Of a stretch of 64,000 nucleotides of DNA, positions 29,536 through 39,410 are shown one piece after another. Position numbers and translations under genes: made by a program. The notes under the pieces were generated by a model. That model was not told the origin of the DNA, ran no database searches, and was given only the letters and a program-made list of their open reading frames with translations. The first letter of the stretch is position 1. Every line of letters begins with the position of its first letter. Source of the DNA: SHAN690 sp023262195 (GTDB lineage: Bacteria > Bacteroidota > Bacteroidia > Flavobacteriales_G > Salibacteraceae); assembly GCA_038142005.1 (NCBI GenBank), contig JAYQJE010000003.1, positions 372,001-436,000 on the forward strand, in the 5' to 3' direction.

Positions 29536-32500
29536 CTTATGATTGATATTATACCACGGAGCGGCTCGTTTACACCATCTTTCAAGTCTATAATCCAGAA
29601 GTAGGAAGCCCTAGGCAGTAATTGTCCGTTGTATGATCCATCCCAAGGAGTTTCGTAACCTTTTGAGAAGTAAACCTGCCTTCCAGCCTGATCAAAGACA
29701 TAGATTTCAGCATCTGGATAAGTATTGAGCTCCGGAATATTCCACACATCATTTATATCATCTCCATTAGGAGTAATGCCAGTAGGTACACTGTCGAGAC
29801 TATTGACAGAATAAAGGAGGAATCAGAAGCAGAGCATCCCGAATCGCTTGACACTGTTATTTTTAATAACGTTGATTCCAAGACAGAAGCTGTGGCGGAG
29901 AGTAATGTTGGATCGTCAAAGAGCTCCGCGGGTGTCCAAGCATATATGCTTGCATCCGTCACAATCGGATTAAATGTCACATCCTTACCCGCAAACCTTG
30001 AAACATTGTCTCCTGCATCAACCACAGGAATTACATTATTGTAAATCATTGTGCTGTCAACACTTGGCGGGCATGTACCATTGGATATTGTCCAATAAAG
30101 CTTGTGATTACCTAGTGGAATGTTGGTTATGGACAGAGTCTCACTGAGTGTATCACTCAGGTCTAGGCTAGAGGATGTACTCCACACCCCAGTGCCAACT
30201 GTTGGCACATTGGCTGTGAACTCTGTCTCATCAAAATCACATAGCGACTGAGCGCTTGGTAGATTTGCGATGGTTGGTCTTTCATCTACCACGATGTCTA
30301 TCGTATCAGTATTTGGATCACAAACTCCATTAACTGCAGTCCATACGAATGAGTTCGAACCAATTGAAAGTCCACTCACAGCCGTAACGTTAATTGAATC
30401 ATTTGCAACAGATGCTGCACCCAATGAGGTCCACGCACCATTTCCTATGATTGGATCAATGGCATCAATTGTGTAAATCGTTGTATCACATAAGGCTGTA
30501 TCAAAACCAGTAATCGCAGCACTTGGGAAGTCGTTTCTAATCACCTCAAATGAGCACGTATCTGTTAGGCCAGAGGCATCGGTTACAACAAACGTATTGA
30601 CCGTTACACCTACTGGATAGAGTTCACCAGATGCTATACCAAGGATTTGCTCTATGCTATCATTAGGACAATTGTCAATAATAACGGGTAACATAAATGT
30701 GAATGCGCTATCGCAGATAATCGTATCAGACGGACAAATAATCTCAGGTGCTTGAGTATCAATGACAGTTACTGTGAAACTGCACGAATCTTCATTGCCA
30801 TACTCATCAATAGCGGTAAATTGTATGGTGGTCGTTCCGACTGGGAACTCATCACCAGAGATAAGCCCAGAGCTATCAGTTCGAATCACTGTATCTATCA
30901 AACAATTATCAAATGCACTGGCCGTATCAAATACAAAGACAGCAGCACACTGCCCAGAGTCGTTAAGCAAAACTGTGTCATCAATACAGGCTATGGTCGG
31001 TAAGATGGTATCGAGAACAAAGAGGAAGCTAGAATCTACCGAACTATTCCCATAAATATCCAATGCCGTCATAACCACGAGGATTGAGTCGACCGTTGGG
31101 TCACAGGATAAATTCGCTGTATCGATTTGTAAGGTTGCTATTCCGCAGTTATCCCAAGTTCCAGCATCAAAATTTGAGGAATCAACTGTAGCCAACCCAC
31201 TGGCATCGAGGTAAACCGTATCATTCACGATGATGATGTGTGGCGCGATGGTATCCAATACTGTCACAATGGTTTGATCGGTACTGACATTTCCATTTGA
31301 ATCCTCCACCGTTAGGGTCAACGTAATTGGTGCTCCTATATCTGAGCAATCATAGTCATACTGAGAAATAAACATGGTGTCAATACCGCAAGTATCGGCA
31401 GATGCTGAATCGATATCTTCTACATCAATACTGAAGCTACCAAACGAATCAAGATATACGATCAAGGAATCGAATGCAAAAGCAAATGGCGCCACCGTAT
31501 CTTCTACTGTGACAATGGCAGTAGCAGTGTCAGAATTACCATTGCTATCGGTCACATACATCTCGATAAGATTATCGCCCACATCACTGCAATCAAACGC
31601 AGTATCGCTCAAAACAATCGAAGCTATTCCACAGGCATCCGTACTTCCATCATTAATCATTGATGAATCAATGCTGACGTTTCCTGAGACATCCAACTGC
31701 ACAGTGATATTTTGTGTTATTGCGATTGGTGCCACAGTATCTAAAATCTTCACCAACACGGAGGTGTCGCTGGTGTTTCCGTTGACATCGGTAACTGTTA
31801 ATGTAACCGTTAATATATCCCCGGCATTTTCACAGGTGAAATTGGTGGTGTCAAGTGCGAACGAAGCGATACCACAATTATCAAAACTACCTGCATTCAC
31901 GTAGCTTGTATCTAAGGTAGCCTGTCCAGATGCATCTAAATAGATTACAGTATCAACCGCCAAAATCGTTGAAATTGTGTCGAGTACTTCTACATTCACA
32001 GAGACTGTCGTTGAGTTACCACTAAAATCAATGGCAGTTATTGACACAGTATTGGAACCTACATCATCGCAGAAAAAGAGACTATCGCTTAAAAAAGGTG
32101 GTATCAATCAAGCACTGGTCAGATGCCGATACTCTAACTGAGTCGACATATGTGAAAGCCTCACCATGGGCATCTAGATAAATGATAACATCTTGGGCAT
32201 TTAAATTCGGGGCAGTAACATCTTTAACGGTAATTACCGCTGTGTTAGAATCTACATTACCGTTAACATCTGCAACATGCAGGGTTACGATATTGAATCC
32301 GGTGTCCGAGCAATTAAAATCAATAACATCGAGATAAATCGAATCAATTGCACAGTTATCGAATGATCCATTGTCTACTTGGGCTGCGGTTATACTTGCA
32401 TTACCCGAGACATCCAAATTTACTGTTAAGTTCTGAGTTACTGCTGTTGGCGATATAGTATCTAAAACTGTCACATCTGCAGTAGTCGAGGAGGAGTTAC

Positions 32501-34376
32501 CAGCATCATCGGTAACTGTGAGTAAAACCGGGTTTACCCCAACATCGAGACAATCAAAATTAGTCTCATCAAGGACTCTTGAATCGATCGTACAATTATC
32601 TGAGGATCCGTTGTCTATTTGTGCAGCCATTACACTGGCCGCTCCCAATGCATCAAGATATACCGTTAAATTCTGAGCTATTACGGTTGGCGATATGGTA
32701 TCGACCACAGTAACGCTCGCAGTGATTACATCCGAGTTGCCTGATTGATCAGCAACTGTAAGTGTTACCGAGTTTATCCCAATATCCGAACAATCAAATT
32801 CGGTCGTATTCAGGTACATTGTATCTATGACGCAGTTATCATTTGACCCATTATTTACTTGAGCCGCTGCAATGCCTACAAATCCCAATGTATCAAGGTA
32901 TACGGTGAGGTTTTGAGCTGATACCGATGGTACGATTGAGTCGAGAGAAACAATGCTATCAATATAAGTTGAGGTACAATTGCCCGAGTCTGTTACTGTA
33001 CAGATAAATTGACCCAGTGATAAGTTCTGATTTATAGCATTATTTGATCCATCATCCCACGCAAACGTATATGGAGGTGTTCCACTTAAGTTGGCTGTGA
33101 TAAAGGCAATCCCGTTTTCGTCATCAGGACAAAGAATATCTTGTTTAAAGCCCAAAGAAGCTGTCAATTCAGTCGGTTGAGTAACAAGGAAAGAGCCAGA
33201 GGTAACATTCGTCAAGCTATCCGTCACAGTTACGCTATATATCCCTGTATCAAGTCCAGAAATTGATGAGAAAGTATCGCCCGTATTCCATAAATATGTA
33301 TAGGGAGGGGTTCCTCCGTTAACCTCTGAGGAGAGAGCTGCCGTTGATTCACCGTGGCATAGAATATTTGAGTCTTGTGAAATGAAAACCGAGTACAATC
33401 GAGTGATTGTGACCGAACCATGATTATAGCCAGATAGAGCTCCAGTAACTCCAGCAATATTGACTTGATTCGAGCCTCCATTGTAACTACCAGCTCCTGC
33501 ACCAGCACCCCAAGCTGAGCCGTTCCATTTATTTCCACCACCACCTCCAGTGTAGCCTCCACCGCCTCCTCCGGGTGTCCCATTTCCATTTGCTCCACCA
33601 CCTCCTCCGAAACCACCTATGCATCCACTACCTGAAGAACCTCCAACATAAGTTGTATGATTTCCACCTTGAGAAGGATTTGAGCAAGGCGAATTGTCTC
33701 CATCGGATAGCCAACCGGCACCGCCAGATCCCGAACCCTGAAAAGTACCACAACCAATTCCATTCTTACCGCCATGTCCAACACCATTAGATCCGCCATT
33801 GCCTGTACCAAAAGCACCGTTGACCTGAAACTGCGCGGCACCACCGCCTCCGCCATGAGCACCAGTAGGAATGGCTGATGTACCATGTCCATGTCCACCG
33901 CCACCACCAGCGGCAAGAAGCAGTCCATTTCCTCCAGACGTGCCGGTAAAAACAAAACTTCCTCCTCCGCCACCAGATCCATTGTTGGCATAGGTTCCCT
34001 TCTGACCAACAACAATTTTGACGACAGTACCTTGAGTGAGAAAAAAGTCACCAGTTATTGTTGCGCCAGTGCCTGGTTTACCTGGGTAATAAACGCCTTG
34101 TCCCTCGCCTCCACAAGCTCCAGTAGCCGATATTCTGTAGGTTAGCGAAGCCGGCACGGTCCACTCCTGAATTCCTTGAGCATTAATGGTAACACTATTG
34201 GCTAGGTTCGTTGAACTATAAGCTGCATTCACCTGAGCTTGCGTAGGGCCAAAACGCCCAGAGGCTCCAGCATTATTGAATTCATAAGTCTGAGAGTACG
34301 AATTGAATGCGAGCATGACGAATGCTAACAAGATTCGCTCTTTGCGAAAAACAGAAATTGCATGAATGATTCGCAT
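29532..34376 (-). CDS. Giant T9SS-secreted adhesin: glycine-rich domain, SprB-like repeats, eight 80-aa repeats, type B sorting domain; two frameshifts
   Basis: A surface protein of about 1615 aa. From the N-terminus: a signal peptide (ending near SYSQ); a glycine-rich domain at about residues 70-320 with many GGGGG runs and LLLAAGGGGGHGHG; two SprB-like repeats (GGTPPYTYLWNTGDTF; SGTPPYTFAWDDG); eight repeats of about 80 aa, each with NLTVYLDxxG, a DNC...DC cysteine pair and VTVxDTIxP; and two HYR-like modules. Near the end is a region with PKD-like features (FAGKDVTFNPIVTDASIYAWTPAELF), and the gliding-type C-terminal domain TGITPNGDDINDVWNIPELN. The pieces are 32082-34376, 29753-32107 and 29532-29747. 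Breaks are an extra A in 32091-32096 (repair gives TTFLSDSLFF) and a missing base near 29803 (repair gives NSLDSVPTGITPNGD). Function as an adhesin is inferred by analogy with SprB. Confidence 0.87.
30998..32932 (-). repeat. Eight tandem ~242-bp coding repeats inside the adhesin
   Basis: Eight units, averaging about 80 codons, run head to tail. Each unit contains a variant of QNLTVYLDxSG, then FDNCxID with a first cysteine, then xFDCSDVG with a second cysteine, then VTVTDxxGN and ends in VLDTIxP. The units are diverged in both protein and DNA, so the array is old rather than freshly expanded. Confidence 0.8.
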
Positions 34377-34454
34377 GATAAATCAAAATTTCTTACGCAA
34401 TACGCTGCCTTTCATAATCTTCAAAAAAATTCTAAGGAAAGTTTATGCTTCATA

Positions 34455-34619
34455 CTAGATACTCGGATTATCAATATCTCCAATAATCTTTCTAGCGTCT
34501 CTAAGAGTAATTATGATGACTTGGCGTTTTCCAATTTCTAAGTACTGAACGGTCGCGCTTCCGGGAGTTACAATAGACAATAAGCCTGCCCTCTCGGTGT
34601 TGATGACAATTTACTTCAT
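34455..34619 (-). pseudogene. Possible small gene (53 codons) with an in-frame stop at codon 3
   Basis: Read from ATG 34619, codon 3 is TAA, and the next 51 codons are open, ending in TAG at 34455. The translation after the stop begins IVINTERAGLLSIVTPGSA and continues with QYLEIGKRQVIIITLRDARK, ending near IGDIDNPSI. It looks like real protein, with regular alternation of hydrophobic and charged residues. An AAA at codon 3 in place of TAA would give MKKIVINTERAG. I do not recognise the family. It could be a small regulator-like protein with a base error at codon 3, the remnant of a lost gene, or chance. Confidence 0.3.
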
Positions 34620-35057
34620 GTTCAATTTTTTTCCGATACACAAAGGACCTTATCAATAAAAATCAAAGCTATTCATAAATTGAAAGCTGAACAATAAACT
34701 CCGCCTCTAAAATTTATCAACAACTTCAATCATATTTTCTAAGCATCGAAAGCAATAACCATTTATGAATTTTGGTTTCCGCTTGCGTTTTTCGGCTTAT
34801 CATCTCAATCCAATCTCTTGTAAATTTCTTGAAGACAACTACGCTAAACACATTTTCGTCAAGGCTCATCCTAATTATAGGGTCTTAACTTAGCTCATGC
34901 ACGATTAAATAAAACATGGATTCTTTGAACAAAAAATCGGATGTATTGAAGTGGAATTTGGGTTAAGGCCATCCATAGCAAGCCTGATATATTGTGATGA
35001 TAGAATTGAAGTATCTAGTTTTGATGTTTAGTGCATATCTTAAACTTTAAGAAAATT

Positions 35058-35065
35058 TAGGTTTG
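35058..35065 (+). promoter_or_regulatory. rpe: Putative rpe -7 element (TAGGTTTG)
   Basis: TAGGTTTG matches TAnnTTTG exactly and ends only 4 bp before the rpe ATG. If used, transcription would start at or just inside the start codon, giving a leaderless mRNA. No TTTG is present at the usual -33 position, so the call is tentative. Confidence 0.3.
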
Positions 35066-35069
35066 CAGC

Positions 35070-35724
35070 ATGAATTCAATCGTAGCCCCCTCAGTCCTTT
35101 CTTGTGATTTTGCCAACATTCAGCAAGAATCAAATATGTTAAACGAGAGTGAAGCAGATTGGTTTCACCTAGATGTTATGGATGGTGTATTTGTACCCAA
35201 CATTTCTTTTGGCCTACCGATAATTAAGGCCTTTAGGGGCTGCACAAATAAAACGCTTGATGTGCACGCAATGATTGCTAATCCAGATGACTATGTGGAT
35301 GATTTCAAAGCTGTAGGCACCGACATTCTTAACTGTACATCTTGAGGCTTGCAAACATCTACACCGAACCATCAATGCGATTAAAGCCGCTGGAATGAAA
35401 GCGGGAGTGGCACTGAATCCACATACTCCGGTGGCCATGCTCGAATCCATTATCCATGACATTGACCTGGTGCTTATTATGAGCGTAAATCCTGGTTTTG
35501 GAGGCCAATCTTTTATTAAGTCCACCTACTATAAAGTTAAGCTCGCAACTGATTTGATAAAGGAAAAAAACGCAGACGTAATCATCGAGGTTGATGGAGG
35601 TGTAAACACTCAAAATGCTCCTAAGCTGCGAGCGGCTGGAGCGCACGCCCTTGTGGCAGGGAGCGCAGTTTTCAAGTCTGAAAACCCGCAACAAACAATT
35701 AAGGAGCTTAAGGGAGTTAGCTAG
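35070..35724 (+). CDS. rpe: Ribulose-phosphate 3-epimerase, one frameshift
   Basis: Rpe interconverts ribulose-5-phosphate and xylulose-5-phosphate in the pentose phosphate pathway. The span gives about 218 aa, the normal size. The first piece (35070-35345) opens with IVAPSVLSCDFANIQQE and has the metal-site stretch FHLDVMDGVFVPNISFG. The second (35395-35724) has GVALNPHTPVAML, LIMSVNPGFGGQSFI and the Asp of IIEVDGGVN. An extra A at 35331-35332 causes the break; removing it gives DILTVHLEACKHLHRTINAIKAAGMKAG. It converges on the next gene with an 8-bp overlap. Confidence 0.95.
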
Positions 35725-36916
35725 TAATCCAATCACTTAGGTATGCGTATTCCTTGGTAATTCGGCCCTCTTTCACGATTGTAGCACCTTTAATGATTCC
35801 ATCCTTATCATCATTCAATAAGGCGGGCAATATTGACCGTTTAAACATTTCACCGAAGTCCTTACTCGCATCTCGCGGAAGTTCGCATGGTAAATTATCC
35901 ACCGCCATAACGCAGATTGAATCCGGATTCATAAAATCGGTCTCTATCTCAGAGATTGGGTCATACCCATAAAGCGGATTTTCTATGGTTGATGGCCGAA
36001 TGGTACTCGCTACAGGACCATAGATATCACAACTAATATCAGCCACATACTTTATCCTAAAGCTGTCTTGTTTTGCATCTTGTCGTGTAAGTAAATAAGG
36101 AGCCCGAGAATCCCAATAATGTCCTGCGATGAAGAAATCAGTAACCTGAGCAAACCTCATAAAGTCACTTACATATTCCTCAGGATGTTCGAAGAAATAA
36201 GATTCCCCAAACACTTTTCCATTTTGATGTTTGAAGTATTCTTCGAAGGTAATTTGACAATAAACCGGTGTATTAAACGACTCATTCAGAAACGCTTCTG
36301 CCTCCACTCTTTGAATTCCAATTTCATCCAAAACCTCAATGGAACCATTTGCCACCTTACCTCTGCCCGTAAGTAAAATCTTCATAGGTGGAAGCTTTAC
36401 TTTCTTCATCTCAACCTCAAGCTCATCATGATCTACGCACTCATAAGCTTTCTTTAAGTTGAATAGTTTTTCTCGAATTCCGATGGCACGGAAACCATTA
36501 TATGTGCCTACAATGCCTGCATATCTTCCAAACCCAATCAAACGATTACCGGTCACATCGGTCAAGCATTCCCAATCAATCAAGGTGATATTCTTATATA
36601 CGATAGCCTTCAGCAAACCCTTGTTGTAAGGTTGCATCTTTATGGTATGTGAAAAGAAGAAATAGGTCTTGTTTGGGATAAGTTGATCAATTGGCACTTC
36701 TTTTACGCCAATCAATATGTCTCGGTCCTCCAATGAGTCGGCCATGGCGATTCCCAAAGCCTCATATTCTGAATCTAAAATTCTGCGAACGTTCGAGCGC
36801 TGTACCACCACATCGATATTGTCATGATCATTGAGATGTTTTGCCAGCATTGGAGGAATGGCAACACGTTCATCTACTGGTATTTTTCCTTCCTTAAGTA
36901 TCCCAATCTTAATCAT
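35717..36916 (-). CDS. Saccharopine dehydrogenase / alanine dehydrogenase-like NAD(P)-binding protein
   Basis: An intact 399-aa protein of the alanine dehydrogenase / transhydrogenase N-terminal superfamily, closest in layout to lysine-forming saccharopine dehydrogenases. It begins IKIGILKEGKIPVDERVAI, typical of the family's first strand and active-site loop, and has VKEVPIDQLIPNKTYFFFSHT. A Rossmann segment is seen at PPMKILLTGRGKVANGSIEVL, and a stretch VADISCDIYGPVASTIRPSTI likely lines the active site. Bacteria of this group rarely make lysine through saccharopine, so the true substrate is uncertain. Its start overlaps the stop of the gene at 36913 by four bases, so the two are coupled. 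Confidence 0.75.
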   Translation of the reverse strand: MIKIGILKEGKIPVDERVAIPPMLAKHLNDHDNIDVVVQRSNVRRILDSEYEALGIAMADSLEDRDILIGVKEVPIDQLIPNKTYFFFSHTIKMQPYNKGLLKAIVYKNITLIDWECLTDVTGNRLIGFGRYAGIVGTYNGFRAIGIREKLFNLKKAYECVDHDELEVEMKKVKLPPMKILLTGRGKVANGSIEVLDEIGIQRVEAEAFLNESFNTPVYCQITFEEYFKHQNGKVFGESYFFEHPEEYVSDFMRFAQVTDFFIAGHYWDSRAPYLLTRQDAKQDSFRIKYVADISCDIYGPVASTIRPSTIENPLYGYDPISEIETDFMNPDSICVMAVDNLPCELPRDASKDFGEMFKRSILPALLNDDKDGIIKGATIVKEGRITKEYAYLSDWITS

Positions 36917-37434
36917 TTGAACTTCCCCTTTTTACCAATCTTCTTCGTATCACCCTTGCGCTTAGTGTAAGATGAATTGAACATAGCACCACCAAAACCC
37001 GCACCCAAGAAAAGGTTGATCTTAGTGACCGGATCCCTGTCTGTAAATTGCTTTTGCGTGAAGTCTTCCCATTTTAGCCAACTATATTGGATCAAAATGT
37101 GACCGCCCCATAAGTTGCCGGTCATTTCGTCTATGGCATCTGGAAAAGCTCCATGTTCTGCTCTACCTCTATAACCTCTGCCCTCAAACTGACCCGCAAA
37201 ACCTAACCGTGGTCTCATTTGGTATCGCACTCCAGCACCATAAGCAAGTTTCACTGGGTTATAAACCGCAGCCTTACCCTGTATATCGCCAAAATACATC
37301 CTACCGCCCACACCTGCATCGAGGGTTAAATTCTTGAGCTTGCTTTCTTTAGAACCCCCTTGCCAGTAGTAGCCCTGACCATGTGCATAGTTTACACCGA
37401 AGAGAATTATTAATGCGATTGAAAGTCGAAACAT
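36913..37434 (-). CDS. Small outer membrane beta-barrel-like protein, function unknown
   Basis: A 173-aa protein with a signal peptide (MFRLSIALIILFGVNYAHG) and a run of short alternating strands (LTLDAGVGGRMYFGDI; VKLAYGAGVRYQM; LGFAGQFEGRGYRG; NLFLGAGFGGAMFN), which suggests a small barrel in the outer membrane. It ends in a basic tail with several lysines (TKRKGDTKKIGKKGKFK). I do not recognise a named family beyond this architecture. It lies upstream of, and overlaps by four bases, the saccharopine dehydrogenase-like gene, an odd partner for a membrane protein. The strand pattern is seen directly; the location is inferred. Confidence 0.65.
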   Translation of the reverse strand: MFRLSIALIILFGVNYAHGQGYYWQGGSKESKLKNLTLDAGVGGRMYFGDIQGKAAVYNPVKLAYGAGVRYQMRPRLGFAGQFEGRGYRGRAEHGAFPDAIDEMTGNLWGGHILIQYSWLKWEDFTQKQFTDRDPVTKINLFLGAGFGGAMFNSSYTKRKGDTKKIGKKGKFK

Positions 37435-37541
37435 AAATTTTTATTGGGTACAAAGAAAAACCGAATTCTTAGAATAGAGAATAACGGTTAATAAACAACC
37501 AAAATTGCCTTAACAAACCATACCTTCGCCTTTAGTTCTTT

Positions 37542-37935
37542 GGGGCTGACTGGTTTTGACAGCAAGATGAATGGATATGTAAGCAAGCCGAGGGTTGAAT
37601 AGCTCCTCGCAAATCCGCTTTTCGAATTTATAACTGGCGAAACATCTTACGCTCTCGCTGCCTAATCATCCGATAGGAGATTAAGCTTTATCCCGCACAA
37701 GGTGCGTGGACGAGACGTTTCCGGCATGGGTTTGTCTGACCCCTGTGCCAATGGAGGCGTGGTTAATGACAGAATAGGATAGTCTGTGCTTCGGTGACTA
37801 TCCGAAAAATTAGAAGCTAAGTTTTGGATTGGCTGCCTTTGGCCTGTTCAAGATCGAAAACCAATCAAAGTGATAAGCTTGTAGAAAGCCTATCGATTCC
37901 TTGTTTGGACGTGGGTTCGAATCCCACCAGCTCCA
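37542..37935 (+). ncRNA. ssrA: tmRNA (SsrA), tag GETSYALAA
   Basis: The transfer-messenger RNA rescues stalled ribosomes. The 5' end GGGGCTG (37542-37548) pairs with CAGCTCC (37928-37934) to form the acceptor stem. The T-arm GGGTTCGAATCCC lies just before it, and the 3' CCA is not encoded. The resume codon is GGC at 37636-37638 and the tag reads G-E-T-S-Y-A-L-A-A before TAA at 37663-37665; Bacteroidota tags commonly end in YALAA. The tRNA-like half and pseudoknot regions lie between 37680 and 37920. A terminator follows at 37944. Confidence 0.95.
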
Positions 37936-37943
37936 CTTGATGA

Positions 37944-37978
37944 TAGCCTTTGATGCGAAAGCAACAGAGGCTTTTTTT
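37944..37978 (+). terminator. Terminator after tmRNA
   Basis: AGCCTTTGATGC and GCAACAGAGGCT pair over 12 positions (one mismatch, one G-U) around a GAAA tetraloop. The stem is followed at once by seven Ts. Confidence 0.8.
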
Positions 37979-38166
37979 ATGCTTAAGCCAAGGCTTTTGT
38001 AAGTGAATCCAAGTGAATAAAGACTGCAAAATCTATCAGAATTATGGTTAGAGTCATTACATCAAATTGAATGCATAAATCTTAAGTCTGCAGAACACAA
38101 CTTTCCGGCTTCTATTTTCTAGATTTTCATTAAGCTTGTTTCACTTTTGTAATCAAACAAATTCAC

Positions 38167-38860
38167 ATGAAGCTTAATCTTAAATTTTCTGTAGGCGTGA
38201 TAGTGCTCATGGGCATTCTAAGTTCTTGCAGCACAACTAACAATGTTGCGGATAATGGATTAATTCAAAAGCGGAAGTATCAAAAAGGAGTCCATCTAAA
38301 TTTCGGCAAACAAAAAAAGCAGGAGATGTCAGGGTTGGCTCAGGCTAAACATTTAAAAGGCAACCTCTGAAAACCGCATCGTGAATACAAATGAGGTGAA
38401 AGCCAGTAAGATTGAAAAATCAGAAGAGCAAGAGCTTAAGGTAGTCTTAAAGAATGACCATCATTCAGACGAATTTGTGCAGACAATAAGTCCGAAGACC
38501 GAAAATGCTGAGGAAATAAGTCCAATCAAAATTGAGCAATCTCCTGAGTCGGTAGATAAAGCCTCTACCCTTACTAAATCCTATCAGAAGAAGGGGAAAA
38601 TTGCTTTGATCTTCGCTTGGATATTTGCCATACTGCCAATTGTAGTGCGATTCTTTTTCTTGGCAGGTTTCATTGAACTTACGGTGCTTACAGCACTAAT
38701 TGCTTTTGTATCGCTATTGATTGCATTAATACTAGGCATATCCAACGCCAAGTTGTCTAAGCATGCGCGAAGAGCACTTTTGGTCGTTTTCCTCTCTATG
38801 GTATTTTGGGGTGCTGCTGGTGCCATCCTCAATTTCGTATTGGGAATTCCCGTGATTTAG
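38167..38860 (+). CDS. Lipoprotein with C-terminal membrane segment, one frameshift
   Basis: A protein of about 230 aa seen as two frames, 38167-38370 and 38381-38860. The N-terminus has a lipoprotein signal with lipobox ILSSC, then a segment (LIQKRKYQKGVHLNF) that recurs in many small Bacteroidota lipoproteins. The second part is acidic and flexible up to about residue 140. It then has three or so hydrophobic helices (IALIFAWIFAILPIVV, FLAGFIELTVLTALIAFVSLLIALILGI, ALLVVFLSMVFWGAAGAILNFVLGI). Removing one A at 38355-38358 joins the pieces as KHLKATSENRIVNTNEVKAS. The function is unknown. A lipid anchor plus helices suggests an inner membrane tether, but that is inference. If the break is real, the second part could be a separate GTG-started gene. 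Confidence 0.7.
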
Positions 38861-38882
38861 TCGCCATTGAAATCTCACTCAA

Positions 38883-39302
38883 TTGTCAAATAAAATTCCG
38901 ATAAAGCCTTTCCATCTATTGTTCGGCTCTTTGTTCTGCCTAACCGCGGTCATTCTTGGGGCTTTTGGTGCACATGCACTTAAAAATGTACTTGAGCCAG
39001 AACAACTCATCTCTTTTGAAACTGGTGTGCGATACCAAATGTTTCACGGGCTCATATTGGTGATGATTGCCCTCAAAGGGCACCATTTTCACTTAACATT
39101 TGAAAAATGGGTAGTCACCCTATTTGGCATCGGTATTCTTCTTTTCTCGGTATCTATATACATGCTCAACATGCAAGGTTTGTTTGGGCTGAACATGAAA
39201 TGGCTCGGACCAATCACACCCATTGGAGGGAGCTTGCTAATTATAGGATGGGGGCTACTTTTTTTAGATGCGTTCAAACTTATCACCAACAAAAACCGTT
39301 GA
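38883..39302 (+). CDS. DUF423-family membrane protein
   Basis: A 139-aa protein with four hydrophobic segments: LLFGSLFCLTAVILGAFGAHAL, a second around YQMFHGLILVMIAL, WVVTLFGIGILLFSVSIYML and ITPIGGSLLIIGWGLLFLDA. The motif GAFGAHALK followed by FETGVRYQMFHGL is diagnostic of DUF423 (YwdK/YgdD type), whose function is unknown. The start is a TTG; no ATG is available upstream in frame. Confidence 0.85.
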   Translation: MSNKIPIKPFHLLFGSLFCLTAVILGAFGAHALKNVLEPEQLISFETGVRYQMFHGLILVMIALKGHHFHLTFEKWVVTLFGIGILLFSVSIYMLNMQGLFGLNMKWLGPITPIGGSLLIIGWGLLFLDAFKLITNKNR

Positions 39303-39410
39303 TTGTGTATAAATTATGTGTGATTTAGGCGGCAATCCCGATAATCATTACAAAACTTTGCAGATCAATCGCGTTTGGTATAATCATAACACCAAACCGA
39401 AAAACTATTT

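Larger units (their letters stand above)
34377..35069. other. 693-bp gap with no clear full gene
   Basis: This is one of the longest non-coding stretches in the window. It holds one possible small coding remnant on the minus strand (34455-34619, described separately). On the plus strand there is only a 42-codon ORF (34763-34891) with no recognisable features. The far end must hold the rpe promoter: TAGGTTTG at 35058-35065 fits the -7 consensus. Nothing resembling a structured RNA or mobile element was seen. Confidence 0.6.

Noticed and set aside
30270..31904. Plus-strand ORFs up to 176 aa over the repeat array
   Set aside because: They run antisense to the adhesin repeats and reflect repeat composition; no start site or family feature.
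33230..34145. Glycine- or proline-rich ORFs on both strands over the adhesin head
   Set aside because: Repetitive GGN/CCN codons keep other frames open by composition. The frame with signal peptide and downstream repeats is the real one.
34763..34891. 42-codon plus-strand ORF before rpe
   Set aside because: No homology-like features, no ribosome site, and base composition matches the surrounding AT-rich gap.
37500..37541. Promoter for tmRNA with TACCTTCG
   Set aside because: The -7-like box has a mismatch and the only TTG is 13 bases upstream, too close.
38381..38860. Independent 159-aa membrane protein gene
   Set aside because: It lacks a good start (GTG only) and joins the preceding lipoprotein when one A is removed; kept as one gene, with the alternative noted.
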